DNA of 64,000 bases from Owenia fusiformis (GCA_903813345.2 CAIIXF020000002.1:11802150-11866149), one strand, 5' to 3'. Positions 35,816 through 45,446 are shown, counted from the stretch's first letter. A program made the numbers and translations. Notes: generated from the letters alone by a model not told the origin.

Positions 35816-36436
35816 AGACAGGAGAGCAGGGGTAATATTGTCGAATTTACCCCGCAGGGCTAGGCACAAACGTTGTCTCTACCCCAAACGACCGAAGGGA
35901 GTTTGGATGAAATGAAAATGGACATCGATAAAATGTTTCGAATATTCATTATGGTCCGCCATTACTACGACCCGCCGTTATGACGTCACACATTACACGT
36001 ATTACCAGGGGTTTTGTTCGCGAATATACAGTTTATAGAAGGCGTGAATACAGTCATGTTCGAATTAAGAAATATAGACCAAAGAGCAGGGTTTCTAGTT
36101 TCGAATATTACCCAGCTGGTCTCGGCACAAACGTTTTCTCTACCCCGAACGACCGAAGGGAGTGAGGGGTTCGAAAGCTTTGTGCCGAGACCAGCGGCGT
36201 GTTATTCGAAACTAGTAACCCTGCTCTGAGGTCTATATTACGATTCGAACATGAAAATTCACCAAATTGTTTCGAATAATTCATCATGATCCGCCATTAC
36301 TACGACCCACCGTTATGACGTCACACATTACACGTATTAACTGGGTTATTATACTCGAATATAACCCAGCTGAAGCATTGACTTTGATTACAGTTTATAA
36401 AAGGCGTGAATCCGGGCGTGAATACAGTCATGTTCG
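35816..36436. repeat. Insertion with internal direct duplication
   Basis: Compared with 33,421-33,982 this segment is extra. It holds two diverged copies of a unit: TTTCGAATATTCATTATGGT at about 35,937 and TTTCGAATAATTCATCATGA at about 36,271. Each copy is followed by CCGCCATTACTACGACCC, TATGACGTCACACATTACAC and a GGCGTGAATACAGTCATGTT-type end. Each copy contains the palindrome TGACGTCA (35,981 and 36,316), identical to a cAMP-response element core, which may be chance. A fold-back lies between the two copies. Confidence 0.75.
36072..36238. repeat. Fold-back element, about 60-bp arms
   Basis: The left arm starts ATATAGACC, runs through GAGCAGGGTT and CTAGTTTCGAATA, and ends at GGTCTCGGCACAAA. 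The right arm is its near-complement, ending GGTCTATAT at 36,238. A related, more decayed left arm is at 35,820-35,905 (GAGCAGGGGTAATATT, GGCACAAACGTT, CCAAACGACCGAAGGGAG). MITE-like. Confidence 0.8.
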
Positions 36437-36817
36437 AATTAACAATACATTTACGTCACGTTATATTTCAGTCGCATTATCTCTATTTCATTTACACGTC
36501 CAGCAATAAATACTCTTGATATTCCTCACTAGCAGTAGTATCAGTACGTACTGCTACTCACAGTGCTAGATTTGAAAACTTTCAAACTTATTCCATTCAC
36601 TGTCTGTTTAAAGAATTGGCAAGTCTTGTTTCTCAGTCGAAAACCACTCGTACCTACGTGTTCCACGACTTCATAAGGGCAAATCCAAGGGATTTCGTTT
36701 TTGCCTCCCTTGCGGTCGTCCCTGCGCATATTTTTCTTCAATACCATAGTCATGCCTAACCATCGACAACGTGCAGTGACAAAATATACCGTCGTACACT
36801 TTAAATGTACGGTTTCA

Positions 36818-37317
36818 NNNNNNNNNNNNNNNNNNNNNNNNNNNNNNNNNNNNNNNNNNNNNNNNNNNNNNNNNNNNNNNNNNNNNNNNNNNNNNNNNNN
36901 NNNNNNNNNNNNNNNNNNNNNNNNNNNNNNNNNNNNNNNNNNNNNNNNNNNNNNNNNNNNNNNNNNNNNNNNNNNNNNNNNNNNNNNNNNNNNNNNNNNN
37001 NNNNNNNNNNNNNNNNNNNNNNNNNNNNNNNNNNNNNNNNNNNNNNNNNNNNNNNNNNNNNNNNNNNNNNNNNNNNNNNNNNNNNNNNNNNNNNNNNNNN
37101 NNNNNNNNNNNNNNNNNNNNNNNNNNNNNNNNNNNNNNNNNNNNNNNNNNNNNNNNNNNNNNNNNNNNNNNNNNNNNNNNNNNNNNNNNNNNNNNNNNNN
37201 NNNNNNNNNNNNNNNNNNNNNNNNNNNNNNNNNNNNNNNNNNNNNNNNNNNNNNNNNNNNNNNNNNNNNNNNNNNNNNNNNNNNNNNNNNNNNNNNNNNN
37301 NNNNNNNNNNNNNNNNN
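36818..37317. other. Assembly gap (500 N)
   Basis: Exactly 500 N, a conventional placeholder length, so the true size is unknown. It follows the integrase remnant directly. Confidence 0.99.
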
Positions 37318-37673
37318 TATCCTTTCTTTAAATTAGGCCTACGTTCAATTTCAATAAAAATCAGGATCGATTCCCGTAGAAACGACAGGTTGGCAGGTCA
37401 GGAACTTAAGTGTTTGCTTGCCTTTCGTTTAAACCATTTCAACTTAATTAAAAATAACAAAATGGGTAAAAAACGTTGCCTATGATTGACATGTATCAAA
37501 ATTCAAATTAATTAAATAATTTAAGGCTACAAATATGGTCGCTCTTTTACACATTTTCACCTGTTTTAAGACTACCTGTACGTGTAAAACGCCGACCGGT
37601 CGGTAGTCGGTAGGGTCGGTATTTTTCGTAAACCCCTTTCCCATAGTTCGTTGTTAATAAATATGAACTAATC
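37318..37673. other. 3' flank of the transporter gene
   Basis: Lies immediately downstream of the minus-strand transporter stop codon and presumably includes its 3' UTR. I found no unambiguous AATAAA on the minus strand here. CCGACCGGTCGGTAGTCGG near 37,592 is a short palindromic cluster. No other feature is seen. Confidence 0.4.
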
Positions 37674-38044
37674 CTAAGTCAGTATTGTTGTAATGTTTGA
37701 AAATATAGTGGTCGTCTCCATGGTAACATTACATATTGGCATTGTGGTGTTAGGTAAAGGTCCTGTACCATCCCATGGTACACATAACATAGTCAATTCT
37801 TCCGGGTATTTGACAACAAGTCTAATGAGCACTCCTATACCGACTATAAACAGACATATAAGCACTGCTATCCCTCTTCGACACAACAATTCAGCGTTCG
37901 TGAGTTCACCAGTGTGTTCAAGTTTTTCTAAATCAATTGGTGCATTCTCTACATTGTATGAAGTTGAGAATTGTCTGTTGAGTCTGTTGGACCTGATGGA
38001 GTTGCCACTCTGCTCAAAGCTTCTTTCTTTGTTACTGAGTAGTG
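37674..38044 (-). CDS. Transporter terminal exon
   Basis: Begins after TATATTTCAG and runs 371 bp to TAG at 37,674-37,676. It encodes a hydrophilic, variable loop (ERSFEQSGNSIRSNRLNRQF and onward), then CRRGIAVLICLFIVGIGVLI, the last membrane helix as in MATE1 proteins. A 40-residue tail follows that contains three N-glycosylation sequons (NTT, NVT, NIT), consistent with an extracellular C-terminus. Most animal relatives I recall end shortly after the helix, so the tail is longer than usual. Confidence 0.9.
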
Positions 38045-41000
38045 CTGAAATATAAAAGTGTTTTCATTTTTGAAACACCTCGTAGTTCTGTATCAACAAC
38101 AATAGCTTCATAGCAAAATTTTGCCACATTTTTGTTCTATTTTATCACCTTAGTTTCAATCAATTTCGTCATATCGTGTTATATACGATCGAGTGGGGAT
38201 TTGTGAAAAATAAATTTAAAAAGGATCGACTGGCCCTATGGGGTTTCATGGTATTTTTGGAAAGCTATGCATCGCCTCTACAACTTCCACTAACCCCCCT
38301 ATCACACCAAACTAGTTCTTACCCGTTCTTGCCAGTCCTACGAAAATGTCGTAAAACGGGCTCAATCTGGCTGCGGTCGGGATATATGTCTAAAATAATT
38401 AGCTACTTCGTTCATAAACAGTCTTCAATACGTCCATCTCATTCGCAGTTCGTTCAGGTCGCACCACGTCGGTGTGCAACGTAGTATAAACCGTCCCTTA
38501 GTCTAGAAGGTCATCATGACCTGATTACAGAACGGTATGGTCGCCATCGAATTTTGAATCCATTCAAAATTCTAAATCACATACCCCGTCCGGGAAATTC
38601 CATGAAGTTCGTAAACTGACCGTAGAACGTTGTAGCTACGTTCATTCAGTTCGCACACAGTTTAAATCCGATTCGGCAACGTTTTGACGATCACCAGAAA
38701 ATTTTGAGCATGCTCTAAGTGCTGGAGGACCTACTCGTTCTAGTAGTTTTATGAAAATTGTAAACAGATCCCAAACGTTTCTTAGTGGGTTCTTAGTACG
38801 TCAAATCCGTTCGTGCACAGTTTAAGCCCGTTTTCGAGAATGTATTGAGAACTAGTTTGGTGTGATAGTAGGGTTAATCAAAAGTTCTGAAAATGGTCCC
38901 GATGCCAAAACGGGTGCTGAATGTTGATAAATATATATACGTGCTATTAACAGTATTTAAATCACCAACAACATGTTTTGTTTTACCTGTAGTTTCAGAT
39001 GCTTTACTCGTGTCTGGTGTTTTTGTGTGGTTGGAGATTGTGTCATCATCTGTCATCACCCCTGCTCTCTCCAAGGCCTTGAACACCAGAGAATCCACAT
39101 GGAAAATGATTTTACTTATTGCAATTTCGAAGGCACTACACCAGTATCCGTATTATAAACTGGCCAAATCAAAGATGTGACGCAATATCTCAATTAAATT
39201 AAAAGATCTGGTTGTCCACGAATGCAAGCGGTTGATGTTTAGAATAGTAAGTTAAAACATACCAGTTTTGCTGCCTTGTCCCAGTCAGTGAAGCATACTA
39301 TGAGAACTACAGTAGTTGATACAATCATAAGACCCAGAGTTAAACCCCACCACAGACCTGCAAAGCAACATAAAATGAAACTTATAAATGGCTGTATTAT
39401 GACTGTACTTCGTATTTACAGGGTGGACCAAAAACTTGTCCCTTGTGATTAATCAAAATTTGATCAAATATTGATATGAACATCTTGATCAAATGCGAGG
39501 TTGTGTCAGTAAAACTATATTTATAAAAATTTCTTGGATATTAAGAACTCTTCATATCTGCATTTATATCCTACCTGTTGCCCTCATATCAGTGAGGAAC
39601 ATGAGTGGTATTCCTATAGGAAGAGCTATGATATAGTAGCCTATAAACATTGCTATTGCCCCTGGTAGCTGCCTTCCTGATCCTCGTATTGCTCCCTGCG
39701 CAACACCCTGTTTTCAATTCAAGGACTACACGTCAATACATTTGTCTAAGTGCTTAGGTGTCAAGTCGTTTAGTGATAAACGACTCAGCAAGCTGAGCAT
39801 CTCACCCACGCTGTTTTTATTAGGGGGGGGGGGGGGGGGGGGGGTGTATGTTATACTTTGATGCCCACTTTCAACCGTCTAAGAGACGATGTGGGTGTCT
39901 CATTTTTAGGTATTGTTTCTTTGCATTATAATTAATAAAATGAACAGATTTCTTGAAATTACACGATGTTTTGTTCACAATTTAAAGTACATACTGTGTG
40001 AGACGATATATTTGTTAAAGAGAGTTCATTTAAATGTCAATACTTACGCAGGTACCATCAAATAATATAAAAAGGGCAAGAATCGGAAGTAAGTTGGCAG
40101 AGATCTCAATCACCTCACTGAAAATATCCAGAACAAAACAACAATATAGGACATTTTGATATCATTCACAAAATCTAAAGCATGTCACACCACGCAAAAA
40201 GTATTGATAATGAAAATTGATACATAGCTAGGCAAGGTGTGTCCGATTCCAGCCAATCCTAACACAGTATTTCACATATAAAACAGAGTGTGAAATAATC
40301 AAAAACACACTCAAGGTGACTAGTTAAACAGTTGTCATTGTGATGAATGGACTTCTCACATTGAATTTGATGACTTGCCAACTTGACCCTTGCAAAAAAA
40401 ATTATTGAAAATATGTTATTTTGTGATCTCGTTCCTTTTAGATGATTTTGTAGAAAATATTCAATGTGTGAAAAGAATTTAGCCCAAGACTCAATGCATT
40501 GTAGCTGGTTCATTCCACTCATGCGTTGTTTCCTAAAGTTTGCATTCCCGCTACGTGGTCATGCAAAGATTTGGAAACAACACCCTCATGGTATGCTTCA
40601 GCAAACAATGCAGTGAGTCCAGGGCTTAAATAATCTTACGTATCGTCTGTGAATGCTCTGGGTATGTAGTAGCGTAGTGTTAAGAATAAAATACTTATTG
40701 TAATGGTACATCCCCCTGTAAAATAAATGTTATAATATTAGGTACAATCGAGACACTAGTTTTACGTCTAGGTGACTAACTTGCGTCGGGTAGCATTGCA
40801 AAGAAAAAACTTCCCTTAATCTTGAATAAAAAATATATTCTGTGGATGTTCCATTGAACCTTTCGGGAGATGAGTGGGTGATGAGCAAAGAACTCGGATA
40901 TGAAAATGGCTATCTAAAAGACACACACAGGTGTAGAGAAATACATAATAAGACAAGAACACAAATGTGTACAAAATGTCCCCACCAATGGGTGATCCCG

Positions 41001-44000
41001 TCAAATGGTTATCCTGAAAATGAGTAGACAAGATTTTACCAACACAATTTGAGGACGAAAAATCCAAAATGGCCACCTTAAAATTTATCCAGAATGCCAA
41101 AAATTTAGTCAGTCCTAGATTTTCATACAAAGAACCACCCCTGAAAATTTGAAATTGATCCGTCGCACAGTTAACCAGAACACATGTAACCAAGACTTTA
41201 CAGACAAGATTTCAGGATGGAAAATACAAAATAGCTGCCCTGACATTTACCCAGAATGCCAAAAAACTAATCTGTTTGTAGATTTTCATACTAAGAATCA
41301 TCCCTGAAAATATGAAATTGATCTACCAAACGGTTCACCTGAAATCGGTAGACAAGATTTTAGGACAGAAAATCCAAAATGGCTGCCTTAACATTTACGC
41401 AGAATGCAAAAAAACTAATGAGATTTAGATTTTCATACTAAGAATCATCCCTGAAAATCTAAAATTGATCTACAAAACGGTTCACCTAAAAATGCGTAGA
41501 CAAGACTTTACAGGCAAGATTTTAAGACGGAAAATCCAAAATGGCTGCCTTGACATTTATCCAGAATGCCAAAAAACTAATCAGATCTAGATTTTCATTC
41601 TAAGAATCATCCCTGAAAGTTTGAAATTGATCTCCAGAACGGTTCACCTGGAAATGCGTAGACAAGACTTTACAGACACGATTTTAAAACGGAAAATCCA
41701 AAATGTCTGCCTTGACATTTACCCAGAATGCTAAAAAACTAATCAGTTCTAGATTTTCATACTAAGAATCATCCCTGAAAATTTGAAATTGATCTACTAA
41801 ACAGTTCACCTGAAAACGCGTAAACAAGACTTCACAGACAAGATTTTAGGACGGAAAATCCAAAATGGCTGCCTTGACATTTACCCATAATGCCAAAAAA
41901 CTAATCAGATCTAGATTGTCATACTAAGAATCATCCCTGAAAATTTGAAATTGATCCACCAAACGGTTCACCTGAAAACGCGCAGACAAGACTTCACAGA
42001 CAAGATTTTAGGACCGAAAAATCCAAAATGGCCGACAATAAAAAAGTCTTTATGAGTTTTCGCTGATTTCTTTTTACAAAATTATCACATATAAGTACTG
42101 TTAACAATAACATAGGCTTTTACAACAAAGTACATCTGAAATTATTTATAAAGCTACTAAATAGTTAAAGTATGAAAACTCAAAAACACCATTCAATATG
42201 ATACAAAGTACTATCGCGCGCTCACTTTTCTTAAGACATTCAAAATGGCTGACATGACTGAGCTTACAGGTCCAAAACCTAATCAGATCTAGAATGAAGT
42301 GAGCTGAACAAGATGTTAAAGTTTTAAAAGCACCAACTGTGAAGCCGTTTTTCTTAAAGTTTGTAGACAAGGATTTTAGCATTTGACTTCAAAATGGCCG
42401 ACAGGAAGTAGGTTTCGAGTTAAATTTTATTCATCCACATCTATAGGCAGTCATAAGTTATCCCTGAAAATCTGAAGGTGATATCTGTAGCGGTTTTGGA
42501 GAAAACTCCCGGACGTACGGACGGACGGACAGACGGACGGACAGACAGTCGGACGCGCCTAGGCCGACAATATGGCCCCACACTATGTGGTGGGGACATA
42601 AAAACACTCACAGACCATGGTAGTGCAAACTCTGTAACTATGGACAGCATGGGATGGGAGATCAGATCCCAAATACTGCCCCACACGTATACTGCAAGCT
42701 ATGCTAATGCCCAGAGGAACCTACCGAGGGAATAGAAAGAAATGTTAACTTACCCCAAACGACTCATTTTGTTCGATTAAATTACAAGCCTTGGGTAATG
42801 GAGCGATAAACTAATGGGATGGAGTAAACCAGATAAAGTTCAGATTAATGTGGAGGTTCAATTCTTAATGTAAGACCCCATTGAGTATTGATTGAATAAT
42901 ACATTTTTATTTAATGACAATTTCTATTTACCATGTATCCCAATGCTTCAATTTGGAAGCATATAGACTGTGCACCAAGATCACTTTCTCCTAATATACC
43001 TGTCAATGTAACAAAAAATATTTAGTTATGTTGAATCTCTTTCATTTTATTTTTCGGTCTTAACTACTATTTGTGATTTTGAAATGACCCTTACTCCAAT
43101 GGGAATCAAATACGTTTATTACATGATTACAATAAAAAATTAAGAAAATCAAATTAGTTTATCATACGCACATGCGGTTGATGATGGGACTGATAAACGA
43201 TTTTCTGAAAAATAACAGGCGGATTTCCTTAATATATCACTGTCTGCTTTTGTACAGACGACACAAAAACCGTGGGGTAAATAGAAAATAGTATAGCTAC
43301 CTGTCAGGAATGTACCGATCTCAAAGCTCCACCATTCTATACAAAACATTAACATAGCAGGTATAGCTAGCTTCATATATGTCCCCCAATGTTGAAAAGC
43401 ATCAAGACTCCAACCTATGGAACGTATTTGTAAATTGTTCAAACCGTTCATTTTAATTGACATGTATTCACTTTACTCCTAATTTAAATTACAGCATTCA
43501 TGTTTACTCTATCGACTGATACAGACTGACTAGGGATACGCATATATTGTAACATTTAACAAGGCATTAATGTGCAAAATGTACCACCTGTCATTTGTTA
43601 CAAACGCCGACCACCGATCCCCGAACACCGTCCACAAAAAAATTATGACGCTATTTCGGTGAAATAAAAATAGATTTTTGAAAATACAAATTCCGATTGG
43701 AAGAGATCATTGTTCGGGGTATTAACTTACCTCCCCAGGTCTCCAGAAATAGCTTGCTGACCAGTATATAAATGATATGAAGTACCATCATTAGTCCATA
43801 AGAGATTACTTGCACCCAAGCCGAGCCTCTAAAAAGAGTTTATGATCAAGTGAGCAATGAGGTTTAAATGGCATACAAATGTCTAAAAGGAAATAGATAT
43901 CCAAAATAAAAAATCCTATATATAATTTTTCTAAATTAAACAATGTAATACTTTCAACCATAGGAATAAAGTTGTGGTCGTACCAAGAAGAAACATGCAA

Positions 44001-45259
44001 AAATGTCTCTTACTGTATGCCAAAATTCCAAACATAAATGACAACATAGTGCAGAACGGCATTGACGACATTAGCAATTCCTCCAATAAATAATGATGGA
44101 AGAACTATGTTCTGATTCTGGAGGTATTTCACAAGTACTTGATAGATGAAGTTTAGCTGCAAAGAAACATATATAAAATAACTAGAAGATGGCCAAACAC
44201 AATGGGTGAAGAAGGCTCTAGAAGTGTAATAGATTCCAATATACTTTAGAGCTTTACCATCAAATCTCGCCCCGGTTATGTAGACTTAATTTATGATATA
44301 TTATACTTTGCAAGCGGCAATGTTTACAAACATTGCCGAGTGATTTTGTCACTCCAATCTTTCAGAAGACGCTTTAATTGGATTTTTCTATATGTGGCGC
44401 AAATGGAATAAACGTGCATGTATTGTCCTCCATTCTAATAATCCTAAATTATAATATGTTCATCCCAGAGGAATCTATAATGAGATAATTTACAGGACAG
44501 TGAAGACATACATATACTGTACTTACAAAAAGTCCAGGTATGAAGATAAGTAAGTATTCTCCTGCGCCCCTTAAACGATAAAACATTCTACCTACATGTA
44601 CATTGCTTCATTAATTCAGATTCACATTGATTCCAATGAAAGTTCATAAGATAAATAATTGCAAAATCAAAATATATGGACATTAAAATGCTTAAAAAAT
44701 TATTCACACATAGCTATTCAAGGTGTGTCCGATTCCAGCTAATCCGAACAGAGTATTCACATAATGAACAGCGTGTGAAATATCAATAACACATGCAAGG
44801 TCACTAGTTTAACAGTTGTCATGGTGATGAATGGATTTTTCACATTGGATTTGATGACTTGCCAACTTGACCCTTACAAAACATTTCATTGGAAATGTGT
44901 TCTTCTAGTGATTTCGTTCCTTTTAAGTGATTTTATAGAAAAAAATGCAATGTGTGAAAAGAATTTAAGCCCAGAAGTCAATGCACTTCATTCCACTCAG
45001 GTGTTGTTTCCTAAACTTTGCATTCCCGCTGCGCGGTCATGCAAAGGTTTGGAAACAACACCTTCATGGTATGATTCAGCAAACAATGCATTGAGTCTTG
45101 GGCTTAAATCCTTTAACATTGAATGCAACCCTTTAAACCATGCGTGGTGAAGTTTATACTTTGCGACTTGATGATTTTGCCCTATGGCGCGTAGTAGGCC
45201 CTCAGCATTAAGATGTAATGGGACCAAGACCATTGCACCGAGGAATATGATCACCAAAC
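37674..45259 (-). CDS. MATE-family (SLC47A-like) multidrug/proton antiporter, 5'-incomplete
   Basis: Integral membrane transporter expected to exchange protons for organic cations or drugs at the plasma membrane. Thirteen exons (listed separately) join with matching phase and GT-AG borders, giving about 503 codons. The missing start corresponds to roughly 100 residues. Recognised family segments, in order, are IFIPGLF, QVLVKYLQNQNIVLP, GIANVVNAVLHY, LAIPAMLMFCIEWWSFEIG, LGAQSI, VPLGISIACSIRVGQYLG, GSG and GYYIIALPIGIPLMF, then GLWWG, then a variable loop and the last membrane helix LIRLVVKY. From recall of human MATE1, Glu273 and Glu278 are present (CIEWWSFE), Glu300 is replaced by Gln (AQSICFQ) and Glu389 by Asp (ILFDG). 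No 5' exon was identified to the right. Several introns carry mobile-element copies. Confidence 0.9.
38291..38876. mobile_element. MITE-like element, TATCACACCAAAC termini (intronic)
   Basis: Starts TAACCCCCCTATCACACCAA and ends with the inverse, TTTGGTGTGATAGTAGGGTTA; the AAACTAGTTCT/AGAACTAGTTT stretch extends the terminal inverted repeat to over 20 bp. The interior is dense in GTTCGT, ACGTT and TACGAA-type words. A second copy is at 55,687-56,481. No coding capacity. Probable target site TA. It sits in the last intron of the transporter gene. Confidence 0.85.
38987..39077 (-). CDS. Transporter exon 12 of 13 as found (variable loop)
   Basis: The donor G|GTAAAAC at 38,987 is in phase with the last exon. 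The acceptor is less sure: AAG before GCC TTG GAG gives phase 0 after the preceding exon, yielding ALERAGVMTDDDTISNHT and so on. An alternative nearby AG is possible. This loop is poorly conserved in the family, so similarity cannot decide. Confidence 0.55.
39263..39357 (-). CDS. Transporter exon 11 as found
   Basis: Encodes GLWWGLTLGLMIVSTTVVLI and then DWDKAAKL, matching the GLW.G membrane helix followed by a W.KA segment in MATE1-type proteins. Acceptor TTTGCAG, donor GTATGT, entry phase shared with ACA G of the preceding exon. Confidence 0.9.
39575..39707 (-). CDS. Transporter exon 10 as found
   Basis: Encodes GVAQGAIRGSGRQLPGAIAM, then GYYIIALPIGIPLMF and TDMRAT. The G..RGSG and IGYY...LPIGI.LMF signatures are the clearest family marks in the gene. 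Acceptor AAAACAG, donor GTAGGA. Confidence 0.95.
39764..39844. other. Two adjacent perfect hairpins and a 22-G run (intronic)
   Basis: GTCGTTTA-GTGA-TAAACGAC and, directly following and sharing its last bases, CTCAGC-AA-GCTGAG form consecutive perfect stems. About 22 bp downstream is a homopolymer of 22 G (39,823-39,844), which could fold as a G-quadruplex on the plus strand or C-rich structures on the transcript strand. All lie in the intron between exons 9 and 10 of the transporter. Family unknown. Confidence 0.7.
40048..40117 (-). CDS. Transporter exon 9 as found
   Basis: Encodes EVIEISANLLPILALFILFD and GTC, corresponding to the helix that in human MATE1 reads ...LFEALAC. The family Glu is Asp here. 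Acceptor TTTTCAG, donor GTAAGT. Confidence 0.9.
40230..40636. repeat. Intronic interspersed repeat, copy 1
   Basis: About 405 bp shared with 44,718-45,120 in the same orientation: CAAGGTGTGTCCGATTCCAG, then ACTTGCCAACTTGACCCTT, CAATGTGTGAAAAGAATTTA and CATGCAAAGATTTGGAAACA-type strings. The right half folds back on itself: TTTAGCCCAAGACTCAATGCA against TGCAGTGAGTCCAGGGCTTAA, and GTTGTTTCC against GGAAACAAC. Its right end stops about 8 bp inside the splice donor of exon 8. Confidence 0.85.
40640..40715 (-). CDS. Transporter exon 8 as found
   Basis: Encodes GCTITISILFLTLRYYIPRA and FTDD, aligned with the helix and FTTD turn of the family. Acceptor TTTTACAG, donor GTAAGA. Confidence 0.85.
40972..42604. 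mobile_element. Inverted-repeat element with seven 162-bp internal repeats (intronic)
   Basis: The left end AAAATGTCCCCACCAATGGG and right end CTATGTGGTGGGGACATAAA are inverted (shared core ATGTCCCCACCA). Between them are about seven tandem units of roughly 162 bp, each with AGACAAGATTTTAGGAC, AAAATCCAAAATGGCTGCC, ACATTTACCCAGAATGCC and CATCCCTGAAAATTTGAAAT words (core near 41,063, 41,225, 41,373, 41,535, 41,697, 41,858 and 42,022). At 42,515-42,545 lies a GGAC/AGAC microsatellite. Non-coding, non-autonomous. Its right end is 7 bp from the splice donor of exon 7. Confidence 0.8.
42612..42720 (-). CDS. Transporter exon 7 as found
   Basis: Encodes VPLGISIACSIRVGQYLGSD and onward, the best-conserved VP.G.S.A.S.RVG..LG motif of the family. 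Acceptor CCTCGGTAG, donor T|GTGAGT; the intronic repeat element begins 7 bp after the exon. Confidence 0.95.
42932..42999 (-). CDS. Transporter exon 6 as found
   Basis: Encodes ILGESDLGAQSICFQIEALG and YM. LGAQSI is diagnostic. The residue aligned with Glu300 of human MATE1 is Gln (SICFQ). Acceptor TTGACAG, donor GTAAAT. Confidence 0.95.
43301..43414 (-). CDS. Transporter exon 5 as found
   Basis: Encodes WSLDAFQHWGTYMKLAIPAM and then LMFCIEWWSFEIGTFLT. It contains both acidic positions equivalent to Glu273 and Glu278 of human MATE1. Acceptor TCCATAG, donor GTAGCT. Confidence 0.95.
43731..43828 (-). CDS. Transporter exon 4 as found
   Basis: Encodes GSAWVQVISYGLMMVLHIIY and ILVSKLFLETWG, matching the GSA..N.IS...L.L...YI...KL...TWGG segment of the family. 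Acceptor TTTTTAG, donor GTAAGT. Confidence 0.95.
44014..44156 (-). CDS. Transporter exon 3 as found
   Basis: Encodes LNFIYQVLVKYLQNQNIVLP and onward to GIANVVNAVLHYVVIYVWNF. The QVKYL.NQ.I..P and N..NA motifs place it in the middle of the N-terminal half. Acceptor TTTGCAG, donor GTAAGA. Confidence 0.95.
44527..44569 (-). CDS. Transporter exon 2 as found (43 bp)
   Basis: Very short exon encoding GAGEYLLIFIPGLF, the Y...FIP.L motif. Acceptor CGTTTAAG, donor GTAAGT. Both phases fit the neighbours, which supports so short an exon. Confidence 0.9.
44718..45120. repeat. Intronic interspersed repeat, copy 2
   Basis: Partner of 40,230-40,636. The right half again folds back (TTTAAGCCCAGAAGTCAATGCA-type arm against TGCATTGAGTCTTGGGCTTA). 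Copy-specific differences are scattered substitutions and short indels, so the two insertions are old relative to each other. Confidence 0.85.
45160..45259 (-). CDS. Transporter first exon found
   Basis: Encodes LVIIFLGAMVLVPLHLNAEG and then LLRAIGQNHQVA, matching the helix and IL.L..QDP.V segment in the family's N-terminal half. Acceptor TTCATTTAG at the upstream side shows that a further 5' exon must precede it. Donor GTATAA. Confidence 0.85.
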
Positions 45260-45344
45260 CTAAATGAAAGATCACAATACAATTACAATAACAATTACGG
45301 GGTGTCCAAAAAGTAACAGGACGGGTAAATCAAAAAGTTGTAAG

Positions 45345-45446
45345 TAACACCCCAGTCACATTTGTCGAACGGCGGCCGTAAGTCGAACGCAGATCAATTA
45401 AATCAGTGAATTTCTGCGGCGAGCGTAGGAAAACTACGGTCACCTT
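45345..45446. mobile_element. Fragment of an ACACCCC-end MITE-like element
   Basis: Starts TAACACCCCAGTCACATTTG and runs through CGCAGATCAATTAAATCAGT and CTGCGGCGAGCGTAGGAAAA, matching the reverse complement of the right end of the full element at 53,792-54,279. Only one terminus is present. Confidence 0.8.

Larger units (their letters stand above)
35631..36817 (-). pseudogene. Integrase C-terminal remnant block, copy 2 (interrupted)
   Basis: Second copy of 33,421-33,982, split by about 620 bp of other sequence at 35,816-36,436. On the minus strand from 36,753 a 70-residue open frame keeps the integrase C-terminal pattern: RRDDRKGGKNEIPWICPYEV, then GFRLRN and ISLKVF. A Cys stands where the family has Gly in GPY. 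It stops at 36,541. The catalytic core is absent and the right side runs into the assembly gap, so more of the element could be hidden there. Confidence 0.6.

Noticed and set aside
35981-36323. Two TGACGTCA palindromes as cAMP-response elements of a promoter
   Set aside because: Both lie at the same place in a duplicated repeat unit with no nearby gene start, so they are shared by descent and are not evidence of regulation.
36701-37485. Open frames of over 200 codons across 36.8-37.3 kb
   Set aside because: They consist almost entirely of N from the assembly gap.
42478-42545. GGACGGACGGACAGAC as a regulatory repeat
   Set aside because: It is simply the microsatellite end of the intronic element.
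42441-42686. Minus-strand frame reading RLSVRPSVRPSVRP
   Set aside because: It is the GGAC/AGAC microsatellite plus the wrong frame of the transporter exon at 42,612-42,720.
43149-43463. A 104-codon minus-strand frame as a stand-alone gene
   Set aside because: Only its middle (43,301-43,414) is coding, as one exon of the transporter. The rest is intron read-through.
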